Assembly: GCA_902628815.1 (NCBI GenBank)
Contig: CACOOK010000004.1
Span: forward strand, 1 to 64,000
DNA from: an uncultured Pelagibacteraceae bacterium
GTDB taxonomy: Bacteria > Pseudomonadota > Alphaproteobacteria > Pelagibacterales > Pelagibacteraceae
Direction of reading: 5' to 3'
Length of the DNA: 64,000 nt
Numbering within the stretch: position 1 is the stretch's first letter; each line of letters begins with the position of its first letter. A program made the translations under genes and the position numbers. A model generated the notes under the pieces. The model was not told the origin of the DNA and ran no database searches. It was given only the letters and a program-made list of their open reading frames with translations. This document shows, in pieces, positions 54,147 to 64,000 of this stretch.

Positions 54147-56330
54147 ATGGAAAAAAATAAAAAAAAAACTCTAACTATATCTACAAATTTAACAAAAAAA
54201 ATCGACACAAGTAAGATCACCTCAAACACAAAAAAATCTTATTTTGTTGAAAAAAAAAAGTTTAACAAACCTAAAAAGAATTCCAGTAGATCTGCAGATG
54301 ATCAAAATGTTTATTCTAAGCAAGATATAAAAAGAAGGCCTGTATCTCGAAAATTTGTTGAGCAACAAGCGACTAAAGATTTTATAAAAAAAGATAATAA
54401 ACCAGCTGGTAAAAGTAAATTGAAACTAAAAGGCCCAGTTGATAAAAGAGATTTCAAATTAACGGTATCTAGAGCCTTAAATGTCGAGGAAATTGAGATA
54501 AAACAAAGAAGTCTTGCATCAGTAAAAAGAGCTAGATTAAAAGAAAAGAAAAATAAGCCAGAGGAAGAAGTTAAAAAAGAATTCAAAAAAGTAATCAGAG
54601 ATGTAAAGATTCCAGAACAGATAACTATTCAAGAACTTTCGAATAGAATGGCAGAAAAGTCTAGTGAAATAATAAAATTTTTATTTAATATGAAAGTTGT
54701 AGCTACTATAAATCATAACATAGATAAAGATACAGCTGAGTACATTGTAAAAGAATTTGGTCACAAACCAATAATTGAAGATGAGCTATCAATAGAAAAT
54801 ACTAACACTGATGAGGAATTAGGAGGTGAAATAAGGACAAGACCTCCAGTGGTAACAATCATGGGACATGTTGATCATGGTAAAACCTCTTTACTTGACT
54901 CACTTAGAAAAACAAATGTAGTTTCAAGTGAATTCGGTGGTATAACGCAGCATATAGGTGCCTACCAGGTAAAAACTAATGATGATAAATTAATTACCTT
55001 TATAGATACTCCTGGTCATGCCGCATTTACAGAAATGAGAGCAAGAGGTTCTAAAATTACAGATATAGTAATTCTAGTTGTTGCTGCTGACGACGGTATT
55101 AAACCTCAAACAATCGAAGCTATCAAACACGCAAAAGCCGCAAAAGTCCCAATTATTGTAGCAATTAATAAATGTGATTTACCTGATAAGAATATAAGTA
55201 AAATTAAAAATGAAATGATGCAATACGAGTTGATCGCGGAAGATCTTAGTGGCGATACCCTATTCGTTGAAGTATCAGCTTTAAAAAAAATTAATTTAGA
55301 AAAATTAAAAGAGGCAATATTATTACAATCTGAAATTCTTGATTTAAAAGCTTCTTATTCAGACAACGCAAGAGGGGTAGTTTTAGAGTCAAAAATTGAT
55401 AAAGGCAAAGGACCAGTTTCGACTATTTTAATCAATAATGGAACATTGAAAAAAGGCGACTATTTTGTTTGTGGAGATACTTGGGGAAAGATTAGAGCCA
55501 TGATTAATCATGATGGAAAATTAGTTAATGAGGCAATACCTTCTATGCCAGTAGAAATTTTAGGAATGAATGATTCTGCTTATGCTGGTGCAAAATTTAC
55601 TGTAACAAAAAACGAAGTTGAAGCGAAACAAACGGTAGAACTCAAAAAAAATAGTTCTGACAACAGTCTTAAATTTAACAAAGATAAAACCACTTTATTT
55701 GACAAAGTTAAAGATAAAGATGAATTAAATATTATTATAAAATCAGATGTACAAGGTTCTAGCGAGGCTTTAAAAATGGCTATTGAAAAAATCGAACATA
55801 ATGAAGTTGAGGCTAAAATTATTCTCTCTGATATTGGAATGATTAACGAGACAGATGTCTCTCTCGCAAAAGCTTCTAATGCTGTATTGATTGGATTTAA
55901 TGTTAAACCTAACAGAGAAGCAAAAAAGTTAGCAGAGGAACAAAAAATAGAAATAAAATATTTTAATATCATCTACGAAGCTCTTTCTTATATAGAAAAA
56001 TCGTTGTCAGGATTGTTAGAACCAGATATTAAAGAGACGGTTTTAGGAAGCGCAGAAATCCAAAAAATTTTTAAAGTTTCAAGCGCTGGTAAAATTGCAG
56101 GTTCAAAAGTAATTAGTGGCGAAATAAAGAGTAAGTCTAAAGCAAGAATTATTAGAGACGGCGTTGTAGTGTATAATGGAGAAATTTTATCAATTTTTAG
56201 AGAAAAAAATCAAGTTAAGGAAGTTGGAACTGGTATAGAATGTGGCATCAGTATCAAAGACTTTATTGATTTTAAAGAAAAAGATGTAATCGAGTCTTAT
56301 CTTTCCGAAGAGGTTGGAAGAAGTATATAA
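54147..56330 (+). CDS. infB: Translation initiation factor IF-2
   Basis: 727 aa. The Lys-rich disordered N-terminus (about 1-150) and IF2N-like helix (IQELSNRMAEKSSEIIKFLF) precede the G domain: GHVDHGKT (240-247), DTPGHAAF and NKCD. C-terminal domains follow with DVQGSSEALKMAIEKI. It delivers fMet-tRNA to the 30S subunit. Close to nusA upstream and rbfA abutting downstream. Confidence 0.98.
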   Translation: MEKNKKKTLTISTNLTKKIDTSKITSNTKKSYFVEKKKFNKPKKNSSRSADDQNVYSKQDIKRRPVSRKFVEQQATKDFIKKDNKPAGKSKLKLKGPVDKRDFKLTVSRALNVEEIEIKQRSLASVKRARLKEKKNKPEEEVKKEFKKVIRDVKIPEQITIQELSNRMAEKSSEIIKFLFNMKVVATINHNIDKDTAEYIVKEFGHKPIIEDELSIENTNTDEELGGEIRTRPPVVTIMGHVDHGKTSLLDSLRKTNVVSSEFGGITQHIGAYQVKTNDDKLITFIDTPGHAAFTEMRARGSKITDIVILVVAADDGIKPQTIEAIKHAKAAKVPIIVAINKCDLPDKNISKIKNEMMQYELIAEDLSGDTLFVEVSALKKINLEKLKEAILLQSEILDLKASYSDNARGVVLESKIDKGKGPVSTILINNGTLKKGDYFVCGDTWGKIRAMINHDGKLVNEAIPSMPVEILGMNDSAYAGAKFTVTKNEVEAKQTVELKKNSSDNSLKFNKDKTTLFDKVKDKDELNIIIKSDVQGSSEALKMAIEKIEHNEVEAKIILSDIGMINETDVSLAKASNAVLIGFNVKPNREAKKLAEEQKIEIKYFNIIYEALSYIEKSLSGLLEPDIKETVLGSAEIQKIFKVSSAGKIAGSKVISGEIKSKSKARIIRDGVVVYNGEILSIFREKNQVKEVGTGIECGISIKDFIDFKEKDVIESYLSEEVGRSI

Positions 56331-56723
56331 ATGAAAAATCAATCATCTCATAGATCATTTAGTCAACGGCAACTTAGGGTTGGGGAGCTAGTTAAACAAA
56401 ATATTGGAGAGTTGTTTATTAGAAATGAGGCAAAAATACCTTTATTAAATTCAAAATTAATTACAGTCACAGAGGTAAGAATGACACCAGATCTTAAAAC
56501 AGCCAGGGTTTACGTAATTCCGTTAGGTGGCTCTGAAACTAAAGAAATTGTAAAAATCTTGACGGAATACTCGCATCTTGTTAGAAAAGCTTTATCAAAA
56601 AGACTAGATGTTAAATTTCTTCCTAAACTCACATTTGTAGAAGATAACTCTTTTGATTATGCAGAAAAGATAGAAAAATTGATTAAAAAAAATAATGACA
56701 AAGACAAAAAAAGATACAATTAA
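56331..56723 (+). CDS. rbfA: Ribosome-binding factor A
   Basis: 30S maturation factor with a KH-like fold, 130 aa. QRQLRVGELVKQNIGELF and VTEVRMTPDLKTARVYVIPLGG are typical. Its ATG follows the infB stop directly. The 3' end overlaps rpsO by 29 nt in a different frame. truB, normally between rbfA and rpsO, is absent. Confidence 0.93.
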   Translation: MKNQSSHRSFSQRQLRVGELVKQNIGELFIRNEAKIPLLNSKLITVTEVRMTPDLKTARVYVIPLGGSETKEIVKILTEYSHLVRKALSKRLDVKFLPKLTFVEDNSFDYAEKIEKLIKKNNDKDKKRYN

Positions 56724-56955
56724 CTCTTTAGCTTTACACAAAAAAGACGTTGGCTCGACTGAAATCCAAATTGGACTGCTGACTGATAAAATAACAAAGT
56801 TATCAGAGCATTTTAAAAAATTTAAAAAAGACAAACACTCAACTTTAGGTTTAGCAAAATCAGTAAATAAAAGAAAAAAACTTCTAGCTTATCTTAAAAA
56901 GAAAAATTCTGATTCTTACCTTAAAGTTATAAAACAATTAAACTTGAGGAAATAA
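56695..56955 (+). CDS. rpsO: 30S ribosomal protein S15
   Basis: 86 aa primary 16S-binding protein, with [23 protein letters not shown] and [22 protein letters not shown] matching the S15 family. ATG at 56695 lies within the rbfA 3' end, and no later ATG gives a full N-terminus. The stop overlaps pnp by 1 nt. rpsO-pnp is a conserved pair, autoregulated in E. coli; a comparable leader cannot exist here because of the overlap. Confidence 0.96.
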   Translation: MTKTKKDTINSLALHKKDVGSTEIQIGLLTDKITKLSEHFKKFKKDKHSTLGLAKSVNKRKKLLAYLKKKNSDSYLKVIKQLNLRK

Positions 56956-59027
56956 TGTTCAAAATATACAAGGAAGAATTGGAAGTTAATGGTAAAAAAT
57001 TAACTTTAGAAACTGGTAAAGTAGCCCGTCAAGCTGATGGAGCAATAATTGCCTCACTAGGCGAAACAGTCGTTATTGCTACTGCAGTAGGAGCGAAAAA
57101 AGTTGCCGAGGGACAAGATTATTTTCCGTTATCAGTAAATTACCAGGAAAAATATTATGCTGCTGGCAAAATACCAGGAGGATACTTTAAAAGAGAGGCA
57201 AGACCAACTGAGGCTGAAACACTAATTTCAAGATTAATTGATAGGCCCATAAGACCTCTATTTCCATCTAGCTTTATGAACGAGGTACAAGTTTTACCCA
57301 CCGTTTTATCTTATGATAGCCAAAATCAACCAGACATTTTATCAATTATTGCCTCCTCTGCTGCCTTAGCTATTTCTGGTTTACCCTTTATGGGACCTAT
57401 TGCTGCGAGTAGAGTTGGATATAAAGATGGGAAATATTTATTAAATCCTTCTGTGGAAGAGTTGAAAGACTCAGAATTAGACCTAGTAGTTGCTGGAACT
57501 AAAGAAGCCGTATTAATGGTCGAGTCGGAAACATCAGGACTATCTGAAAAAGTTATGCTAGATGCTGTAAAATTTGGTCATGAAAAATTTTTACCAATAA
57601 TAGATGCAATCGAAAAGTTAGCAAAAAAAGCTGGAAAACCAAAATGGGAAGTAGAAGAAATTGATCATTCTAATGTTAAAAAGAAAATTGTTGAAAAATT
57701 TGAAAAGGGCTTGAGAAGCGCATTTAAAGAAATTGATAAGAAAAAAAGGTCTACCGCTATTTCCGAAATAGAAACTCAATGTAAAGAAATGTTTATTGAA
57801 GATGAAAAGGTTACGGAAAACCAAGCGATGTCACAATTAAAATCTTTAGAAAAAGATATAGTTAGAACAGCTATATTAAAAGAGAAAAAAAGAATAGACG
57901 GAAGGGGATTGGCTGATGTAAGGCAGATCAAATGTGAAGTTGGAGTTTTACCAAGAACGCACGGATCAGCTCTTTTTACCAGAGGAGAAACTCAAGCGCT
58001 TGTTGTAACAACTCTTGGAATGGCAGATGACGAACAAAGATTAGAGAGTCTAGAAGGCATGCAAAGATCAAATTTTATGTTACATTATAATTTTCCTCCT
58101 TTTTCAGTTGGAGAATGTGGAAGGATAGGAACTGGCCGAAGAGAAATAGGGCATGGTAAACTTGCATGGAGAGCTATAAATTCCTCTCTGCCAAAAAAAG
58201 AAAATTTTCCTTACACATTGCGAGTAGTTTCAGAAATAACAGAATCAAACGGGTCTTCTTCAATGGCAACCGTTTGTGGAACTTCATTATCTTTAATGGA
58301 TGCAGGTGTTCCAATCAAAGAACCAGTAGCTGGAATTGCGATGGGGTTAATAAAAGAGGGAGATAATTTCTCAGTGCTTTCGGACATTCTAGGTGATGAA
58401 GATCATTTAGGAGATATGGATTTTAAAGTGGCTGGAACAAAAAATGGTATCACGTCACTTCAGATGGATATCAAAATTACGGGCATTACATTTGAGATTA
58501 TGGAAAAAGCTTTAGATCAAGCAAAAAGTGGAAGAGAACATATTTTAGCTGAGATGAATAAAGCTATAAAGACTTCGAGAAAAGAGTTCTCTAAACACAC
58601 TCCAAAAATGGAAACTATTAAAGTAGATAAGAAAGATATAGCCACTGTGATTGGTAAAGGTGGAGCAACTATCAGAGAAATTGTTGAAACCTCAGGAGCC
58701 AAAGTTGATGTAAAGGATACTGGCGAAGTAACGGTTGCTGCTCCGGATGAGTCCTCAAGAAATAAGGCTATTGAATTTATTAAAAATTTAATTGCTAAAC
58801 CTGAAATCGGAAAAATTTACAAAGGTAAAGTTGTTAAAATTATGGAGTTTGGAGCTTTTGTAAACTTCCTGGGAAAACAAGATGGACTTGTACATATTTC
58901 TGAGTTAGCTGACAAAAGAGTAGCTAAAGTAGGCGATGTAGTTAAAGAGGGTGACGAAGTTTCTGTAAAAGTTGTTGGATTTGATAGAGGAAAAGTAAAA
59001 CTTTCGATGAAACAAGCTTCTGCTTAA
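56955..59027 (+). CDS. pnp: Polynucleotide phosphorylase
   Basis: 3'-5' phosphorolytic exoribonuclease of the degradosome, 690 aa. Two RNase PH domains ([47 protein letters not shown] with metal-binding Asp), then KH ([12 protein letters not shown]) and S1 ([27 protein letters not shown]). Overlaps rpsO by 1 nt and convergent fabI by 4 nt. Confidence 0.98.
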   Translation: MFKIYKEELEVNGKKLTLETGKVARQADGAIIASLGETVVIATAVGAKKVAEGQDYFPLSVNYQEKYYAAGKIPGGYFKREARPTEAETLISRLIDRPIRPLFPSSFMNEVQVLPTVLSYDSQNQPDILSIIASSAALAISGLPFMGPIAASRVGYKDGKYLLNPSVEELKDSELDLVVAGTKEAVLMVESETSGLSEKVMLDAVKFGHEKFLPIIDAIEKLAKKAGKPKWEVEEIDHSNVKKKIVEKFEKGLRSAFKEIDKKKRSTAISEIETQCKEMFIEDEKVTENQAMSQLKSLEKDIVRTAILKEKKRIDGRGLADVRQIKCEVGVLPRTHGSALFTRGETQALVVTTLGMADDEQRLESLEGMQRSNFMLHYNFPPFSVGECGRIGTGRREIGHGKLAWRAINSSLPKKENFPYTLRVVSEITESNGSSSMATVCGTSLSLMDAGVPIKEPVAGIAMGLIKEGDNFSVLSDILGDEDHLGDMDFKVAGTKNGITSLQMDIKITGITFEIMEKALDQAKSGREHILAEMNKAIKTSRKEFSKHTPKMETIKVDKKDIATVIGKGGATIREIVETSGAKVDVKDTGEVTVAAPDESSRNKAIEFIKNLIAKPEIGKIYKGKVVKIMEFGAFVNFLGKQDGLVHISELADKRVAKVGDVVKEGDEVSVKVVGFDRGKVKLSMKQASA

Positions 59028-59809
59028 GTTATATTTTTAGGATCAGGCATTCCAACCTTGTTATAACCAGCGTCTACATAATGAATTTCACCAGTTACTC
59101 CTGCTGCCAAATTACTTAGTAAGTAAAGAGCTGAATTACCAACATCATGAATATCTACATTTCTTTTTAAAAAGGAGTGATCTTCATTCCACTTATACAA
59201 AAATTTTGCATCTCCTATTGCTGAAGCAGCTAAAGTCTTGATCGGGCCTGCACTAATAGCATTTACCCTTAATTTTTTTTTACCAAGATCTCTTGCTAAA
59301 TACTTTACGCTTGCCTCCAAAGCAGATTTACAAACTCCCATTACATTGTAATTAGGTATAGCTTTAGAAGACTCATAAGTAAGTGTTAGTAAACTTCCAC
59401 CATCCTTCATTATTTTAGAGGCCTCTCTAGATACTTCGGTAAAAGAAAAGCATGAAATAAGCATACTTTTAAGGAAATTTTCTCTTGTTGTATTTAAATA
59501 TTCCCCAGTTAATTCTGATTTATCTGAAAAAGCTACAGCGTGGACTACAAAGTCAATTTCTCCCCATTTTGACTTTATATCATCAAAAAGTTTTACAACG
59601 TCTTCTTTTTTTTCGACATCGCAACTGAATGTAATTTTTGAATTTAACTTTTCAGCCAAAGGTATTACTCTTTTTTTTAAGGCATCACCTAAATAAGTAA
59701 ATGCTAACTCAGCACCTGCTTCAGCGAGTTTTTGGGATATTCCCCAAGCTATTGAGCGTTCGTTAGCGACACCCATTATTAGCCCTTTTTTTCCTTTCAT
59801 TAAACTCAT
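59024..59809 (-). CDS. fabI: Enoyl-[acyl-carrier-protein] reductase (NADH)
   Basis: Final reduction of each fatty-acid elongation cycle. Short-chain dehydrogenase fold, 261 aa: [13 protein letters not shown] at 12-24 and the catalytic Tyr145, Tyr154 and Lys161 (YESS and NYNVMGVCK) match E. coli FabI Tyr146/Tyr156/Lys163 closely. It is the last of fabA-fabB-fabI, overlapping fabB by 1 nt. Confidence 0.97.
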   Translation of the reverse strand: MSLMKGKKGLIMGVANERSIAWGISQKLAEAGAELAFTYLGDALKKRVIPLAEKLNSKITFSCDVEKKEDVVKLFDDIKSKWGEIDFVVHAVAFSDKSELTGEYLNTTRENFLKSMLISCFSFTEVSREASKIMKDGGSLLTLTYESSKAIPNYNVMGVCKSALEASVKYLARDLGKKKLRVNAISAGPIKTLAASAIGDAKFLYKWNEDHSFLKRNVDIHDVGNSALYLLSNLAAGVTGEIHYVDAGYNKVGMPDPKNIT

Positions 59810-61023
59810 TATTTTACCTTTTCGAAAACCAAAGTAGCATTAGTTCCTCCGAAACCAAAACTATTTGACATTACAGAATTTAAATTTACGTCTTTTTCAA
59901 CTGTTTTTACAATTTGGTATTTTTTTGCTTCTTCATCTATATCGTTTATATTAATTGAAGCAGCTATAAAATTATTTTTCATCATAATTAAACTATAAAT
60001 AGCCTCGTGGACTGAAGTAGCTCCCAAAGAGTGACCTGCAAGAGATTTAGTTGAGCTAATTTTTGGTTTGTAGTCATTGAACACTTCTCCAACAGCTTTT
60101 AATTCAGTTATGTCACCAACAGGCGTAGATGTACCGTGAGTATTTATGTAATCTATTTTATTTTTTGCAGTGCTTAAAGCCATTTTCATACATCTTACTG
60201 CACCCTCGCCTGATGGAGCTACCATATCATATCCGTCTGATGTGGCACCGTAACCAGTTAACTCTGCATAAATTTTTGCACCTCTTGATTTAGCATGCTC
60301 ATACTCTTCTAAAACTAGAACTCCACCTCCACCTGAGATAACGAAACCATCTCGAGTTTTGTCATATGGCCTAGAAGCTTTTTCAGGGGTATCATTGTAT
60401 TTTGAGGACAAAGCAGTCATCGCATCAAACATGGCAGTCATTGCAAAATGAACCTCATCACTGCCACCCGCAAAAATAATTTTTTGTTTTCCTAGTTGAA
60501 TTAATTCCATAGCGTTACCAATGCAATGCCCGCTAGTTGCACACGCAGAACTGATAGTATAGTTAACTCCTTTTATTTTAAAAGGCACCGCAAGAGTTGC
60601 TGAAGCTGTACTTGACATAGTCCGTGGTACCACAAACGGTCCCATCCTTTTGGGACTTTTCTCCCTTGTTTTGTCTGCAGCTAGTATCACATTTTCAATA
60701 GATGGACCACCTGAACCCATTATCATTCCAGTCGATATGTTACTCACATCTTTTTCTTGCAAACCAGAGTCTTTCACCGCTTCGCTCATTGAAATATAAT
60801 TGTAAGCAGATCCCGGTCCCATAAACCTTATAAATTTTCTATCAACGTGATCTTCTAAATTTATATTTGGTTTACCATGAACGTGGCTTTTTAAATTGTA
60901 CTCTTTGTACTCTTCTGAAAAAGTTATTCCAGATTTTGAATTGAGTAAAGATTTATAAACTTCATCTTGATTATTCCCTAAACAAGATACAACTCCAATG
61001 CCAGTAACTACCACTCTTTTCAT
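59809..61023 (-). CDS. fabB: Beta-ketoacyl-ACP synthase I
   Basis: Condensing enzyme for unsaturated fatty-acid elongation, 404 aa. Catalytic Cys161 (SSACATSGH), His in [11 protein letters not shown] and His in [11 protein letters not shown] form the KAS I/II triad. The neighbour fabA with which it overlaps (4 nt) supports FabB rather than FabF. Confidence 0.96.
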   Translation of the reverse strand: MKRVVVTGIGVVSCLGNNQDEVYKSLLNSKSGITFSEEYKEYNLKSHVHGKPNINLEDHVDRKFIRFMGPGSAYNYISMSEAVKDSGLQEKDVSNISTGMIMGSGGPSIENVILAADKTREKSPKRMGPFVVPRTMSSTASATLAVPFKIKGVNYTISSACATSGHCIGNAMELIQLGKQKIIFAGGSDEVHFAMTAMFDAMTALSSKYNDTPEKASRPYDKTRDGFVISGGGGVLVLEEYEHAKSRGAKIYAELTGYGATSDGYDMVAPSGEGAVRCMKMALSTAKNKIDYINTHGTSTPVGDITELKAVGEVFNDYKPKISSTKSLAGHSLGATSVHEAIYSLIMMKNNFIAASININDIDEEAKKYQIVKTVEKDVNLNSVMSNSFGFGGTNATLVFEKVK

Positions 61024-61523
61024 GATTTGAACAAACCAACTTTTAAATTTTCCGCGTTGTAGATAATTTTTCCATCTGCACTTAAAATCCCATTTGCAAG
61101 CCCTACAGCTGTACCTTCTTTTTTTAAAATTCTTTTCATATTAATTTCATAAGTAGCCATTTTTATATTTTTCAAAACCTCACCAGTAAATTTTACAGAA
61201 TTTACTCCTAAAGCTCTACCTTTACCTGGCTCGCCAATCCACCCTAAGTAAAAACCAACCAATTGCCACATAGCATCTAACCCTAAACATCCTGGCATAA
61301 CAGGATCTTTTTGAAAGTGACAATCAAAAAACCACAGGTTGTCTTTGATATCAAGCTCAGCTCTAATAAAACCTTTTTTAAAATCACCTGCATCTTTTTT
61401 TATTTCTGTAATCCTGTCAAACATTAACATTGGTGGTAATGGCAGCTTAGCATTTCCCTCACCAAATAATTTTCCCTCTCCACACGAAATTAGTTCATCG
61501 TAATTGTAACTGTTTTTTTGCAT
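61020..61523 (-). CDS. fabA: 3-hydroxydecanoyl-ACP dehydratase/isomerase
   Basis: Introduces the cis double bond of unsaturated fatty acids. Hot-dog fold, 167 aa; His69 ([14 protein letters not shown]) and Asp83 (GLDAMWQ) form the catalytic pair. First gene of the fabA-fabB-fabI operon, divergent from irr with 90 bp between. A weak Irr-box-like sequence (61526-61542) abuts its start. Confidence 0.97.
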   Translation of the reverse strand: MQKNSYNYDELISCGEGKLFGEGNAKLPLPPMLMFDRITEIKKDAGDFKKGFIRAELDIKDNLWFFDCHFQKDPVMPGCLGLDAMWQLVGFYLGWIGEPGKGRALGVNSVKFTGEVLKNIKMATYEINMKRILKKEGTAVGLANGILSADGKIIYNAENLKVGLFKS

Positions 61524-61573
61524 GATTTAGAATTGTTTTACTTGATTTAGCAAAAGTTTCATATATATTTGTG

Positions 61574-61590
61574 TTTAGAATGATTATAAA
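61574..61590. promoter_or_regulatory. Irr/PerR-like operator upstream of irr
   Basis: TTTAGAATGATTATAAA matches the rhizobial iron-control element TTTAGAA-N3-TTCTAAA with one half-site mismatch, and the PerR box TTATAATnATTATAA with one mismatch out of 14. It lies 23 bp before the irr GTG start, and its right half contains a -10-like TATAAA, so it suits autorepression. Confidence 0.65.
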
Positions 61591-61613
61591 GTAGATAAAA
61601 ATACAAATAAAAC

Positions 61614-62021
61614 GTGAAAAAAATAGATATTTTAAAAAAATTAAGATCGTCCGGGTTAAGACCAACTAAACAAAGAGTTGAAATAGCCAAATTTTTATTC
61701 GAAAGAGATAAAACCTTTCATTTTACAGTTGAAAGTCTAAACAAACTTTTAATGAGAAAATTATCATCTAAAATTTCGTTAGCAACAATTTATAACACAG
61801 TTCATTCTTTCAAAGCAGCAGGACATTTAAGTGAAGTTGAAGTAAGAGGTAACAAAACTTATTTCGATACAAATGTTTTAAACCACCATCATTTTTATGA
61901 TAGTGAAACTTCTGAATTAATCGACATAGATGCAAAAGACGTAGTCATTCAAAAAATTCCAAAAGCACCAAATGGTAAAAAAATTAAAAATGTTGAGGTA
62001 TTTATTAATTTGAAAAATTGA
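61614..62021 (+). CDS. irr: Irr-type Fur family transcriptional regulator
   Basis: 135 aa, started by GTG at 61614. Winged helix SGLRPTKQRVEIAKFLF and SLATIYNTVHSFKAAGHL; the His-rich heme/metal block NHHHFYDSETSELIDI (His91-93) is characteristic of Irr. No CxxC zinc sites. Alphaproteobacterial irr is usually next to fabA, as here. Irr senses iron through heme and controls iron, heme and sometimes peroxide-stress genes. The neighbouring katG and the shared operator suggest that here it also regulates catalase-peroxidase. Confidence 0.9.
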   Translation: MKKIDILKKLRSSGLRPTKQRVEIAKFLFERDKTFHFTVESLNKLLMRKLSSKISLATIYNTVHSFKAAGHLSEVEVRGNKTYFDTNVLNHHHFYDSETSELIDIDAKDVVIQKIPKAPNGKKIKNVEVFINLKN

Positions 62022-62043
62022 CAGTTTGTCGCTTGTTTTTCAC

Positions 62044-64000
<1,957 letters not shown>

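Noticed and set aside
61526-61542. TTTAGAATTGTTTTACT before fabA as a third Irr box
   Set aside because: The left half-site is perfect but the right half matches at only 4 of 7 positions.
62018-62023. TTGACA as the katG -35 element
   Set aside because: It is 31 bp from the TATAAA; TTGTTT at 62033 with a 16-bp spacer fits better.

Overview
The window is AT-rich (roughly 30% GC by eye) and extremely gene-dense, and it carries the conserved gene blocks of a streamlined alphaproteobacterium. Block order (ppsR-maf-aroE-coaE-dnaQ; hslVU and hisBHAFE; mnmE-mnmG-rsmG-parA-parB; leuS-lptE-holA; dnaK-dnaJ-dapB; miaB-phoH-ybeY-lnt-metK; nusA-infB-rbfA-rpsO-pnp; fabI-fabB-fabA-irr), tiny intergenic gaps, Lys/Asn/Ile-rich proteins and the loss of several usual members of these blocks all point to SAR11 / Pelagibacterales or a close relative. 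The assignment is inferred from content and synteny; no search was run. I saw no phage genes, insertion sequences, CRISPR arrays, tRNAs or rRNAs, and no gene-free stretch over 300 bases. Layout: 0-5.4 kb starts at what looks like the right flank of an alphaproteobacterial replication origin (DnaA-box-like sites next to ppsR), followed by ppsR, maf, aroE, coaE, dnaQ, then secB, fxsA, a Tim44-like gene and an Smr-domain gene. 5.4-11.3 kb: hslVU and a histidine cluster hisB-H-A-F-E ending in a HIT gene and a GNAT gene. 11.3-16.4 kb: lolA, ftsK, a UbiH-type hydroxylase, mnmE. 16.4-25 kb: mnmG-rsmG-parA-parB with two parS-like sites inside rsmG, then holA, lptE, leuS and a DUF3576 lipoprotein on the minus strand. 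25-28.8 kb: a major porin with a strong terminator, a degenerate ThiE-like gene, a YggS gene, an L,D-transpeptidase-like gene, a winged-helix regulator and a 35-residue ArfA-like ORF. 28.7-35.6 kb: a minus-strand heat-shock and housekeeping operon grpE-dnaK-dnaJ-(new 56-aa membrane ORF)-dapB-nth-adenosine kinase, then rdgB. 35.6-46.6 kb: LpoA-like protein, rsmI, BON lipoprotein, malic enzyme, murJ, trpS, nfuA, a membrane-anchored glucosaminidase, a polysaccharide deacetylase and a shortened tsaB. 46.6-59 kb: fur, miaB, phoH, ybeY, lnt, metK, nusA, infB, rbfA, rpsO, pnp. 59-64 kb: fabI-fabB-fabA, then irr and the first 644 codons of a catalase-peroxidase gene that runs off the right edge. How the parts work together: the left 20 kb looks origin-proximal (oriC-like flank, parABS, mnmEG-rsmG). 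Much of the remainder is envelope biogenesis (LolA, LptE, Lnt, MurJ, LpoA-like, glucosaminidase, deacetylase, L,D-transpeptidase) and translation/RNA processing. The most notable regulatory signals are a shared Irr/PerR-like operator, TTTAGAA-N3-TTATAAA, in front of both irr and katG; a heat-shock-type promoter in the grpE-dnaK gap; and a terminator whose hairpin also encodes the C-terminus of the opposing gene. Compaction is extreme: of 11 convergent gene pairs 7 overlap and 2 abut with no gap, and several divergent pairs have fused or overlapping start codons. Ribosome binding sites are mostly weak or absent; clear ones precede the porin (AAAGGA), nusA (AGGAG) and dnaK (AAGGA).
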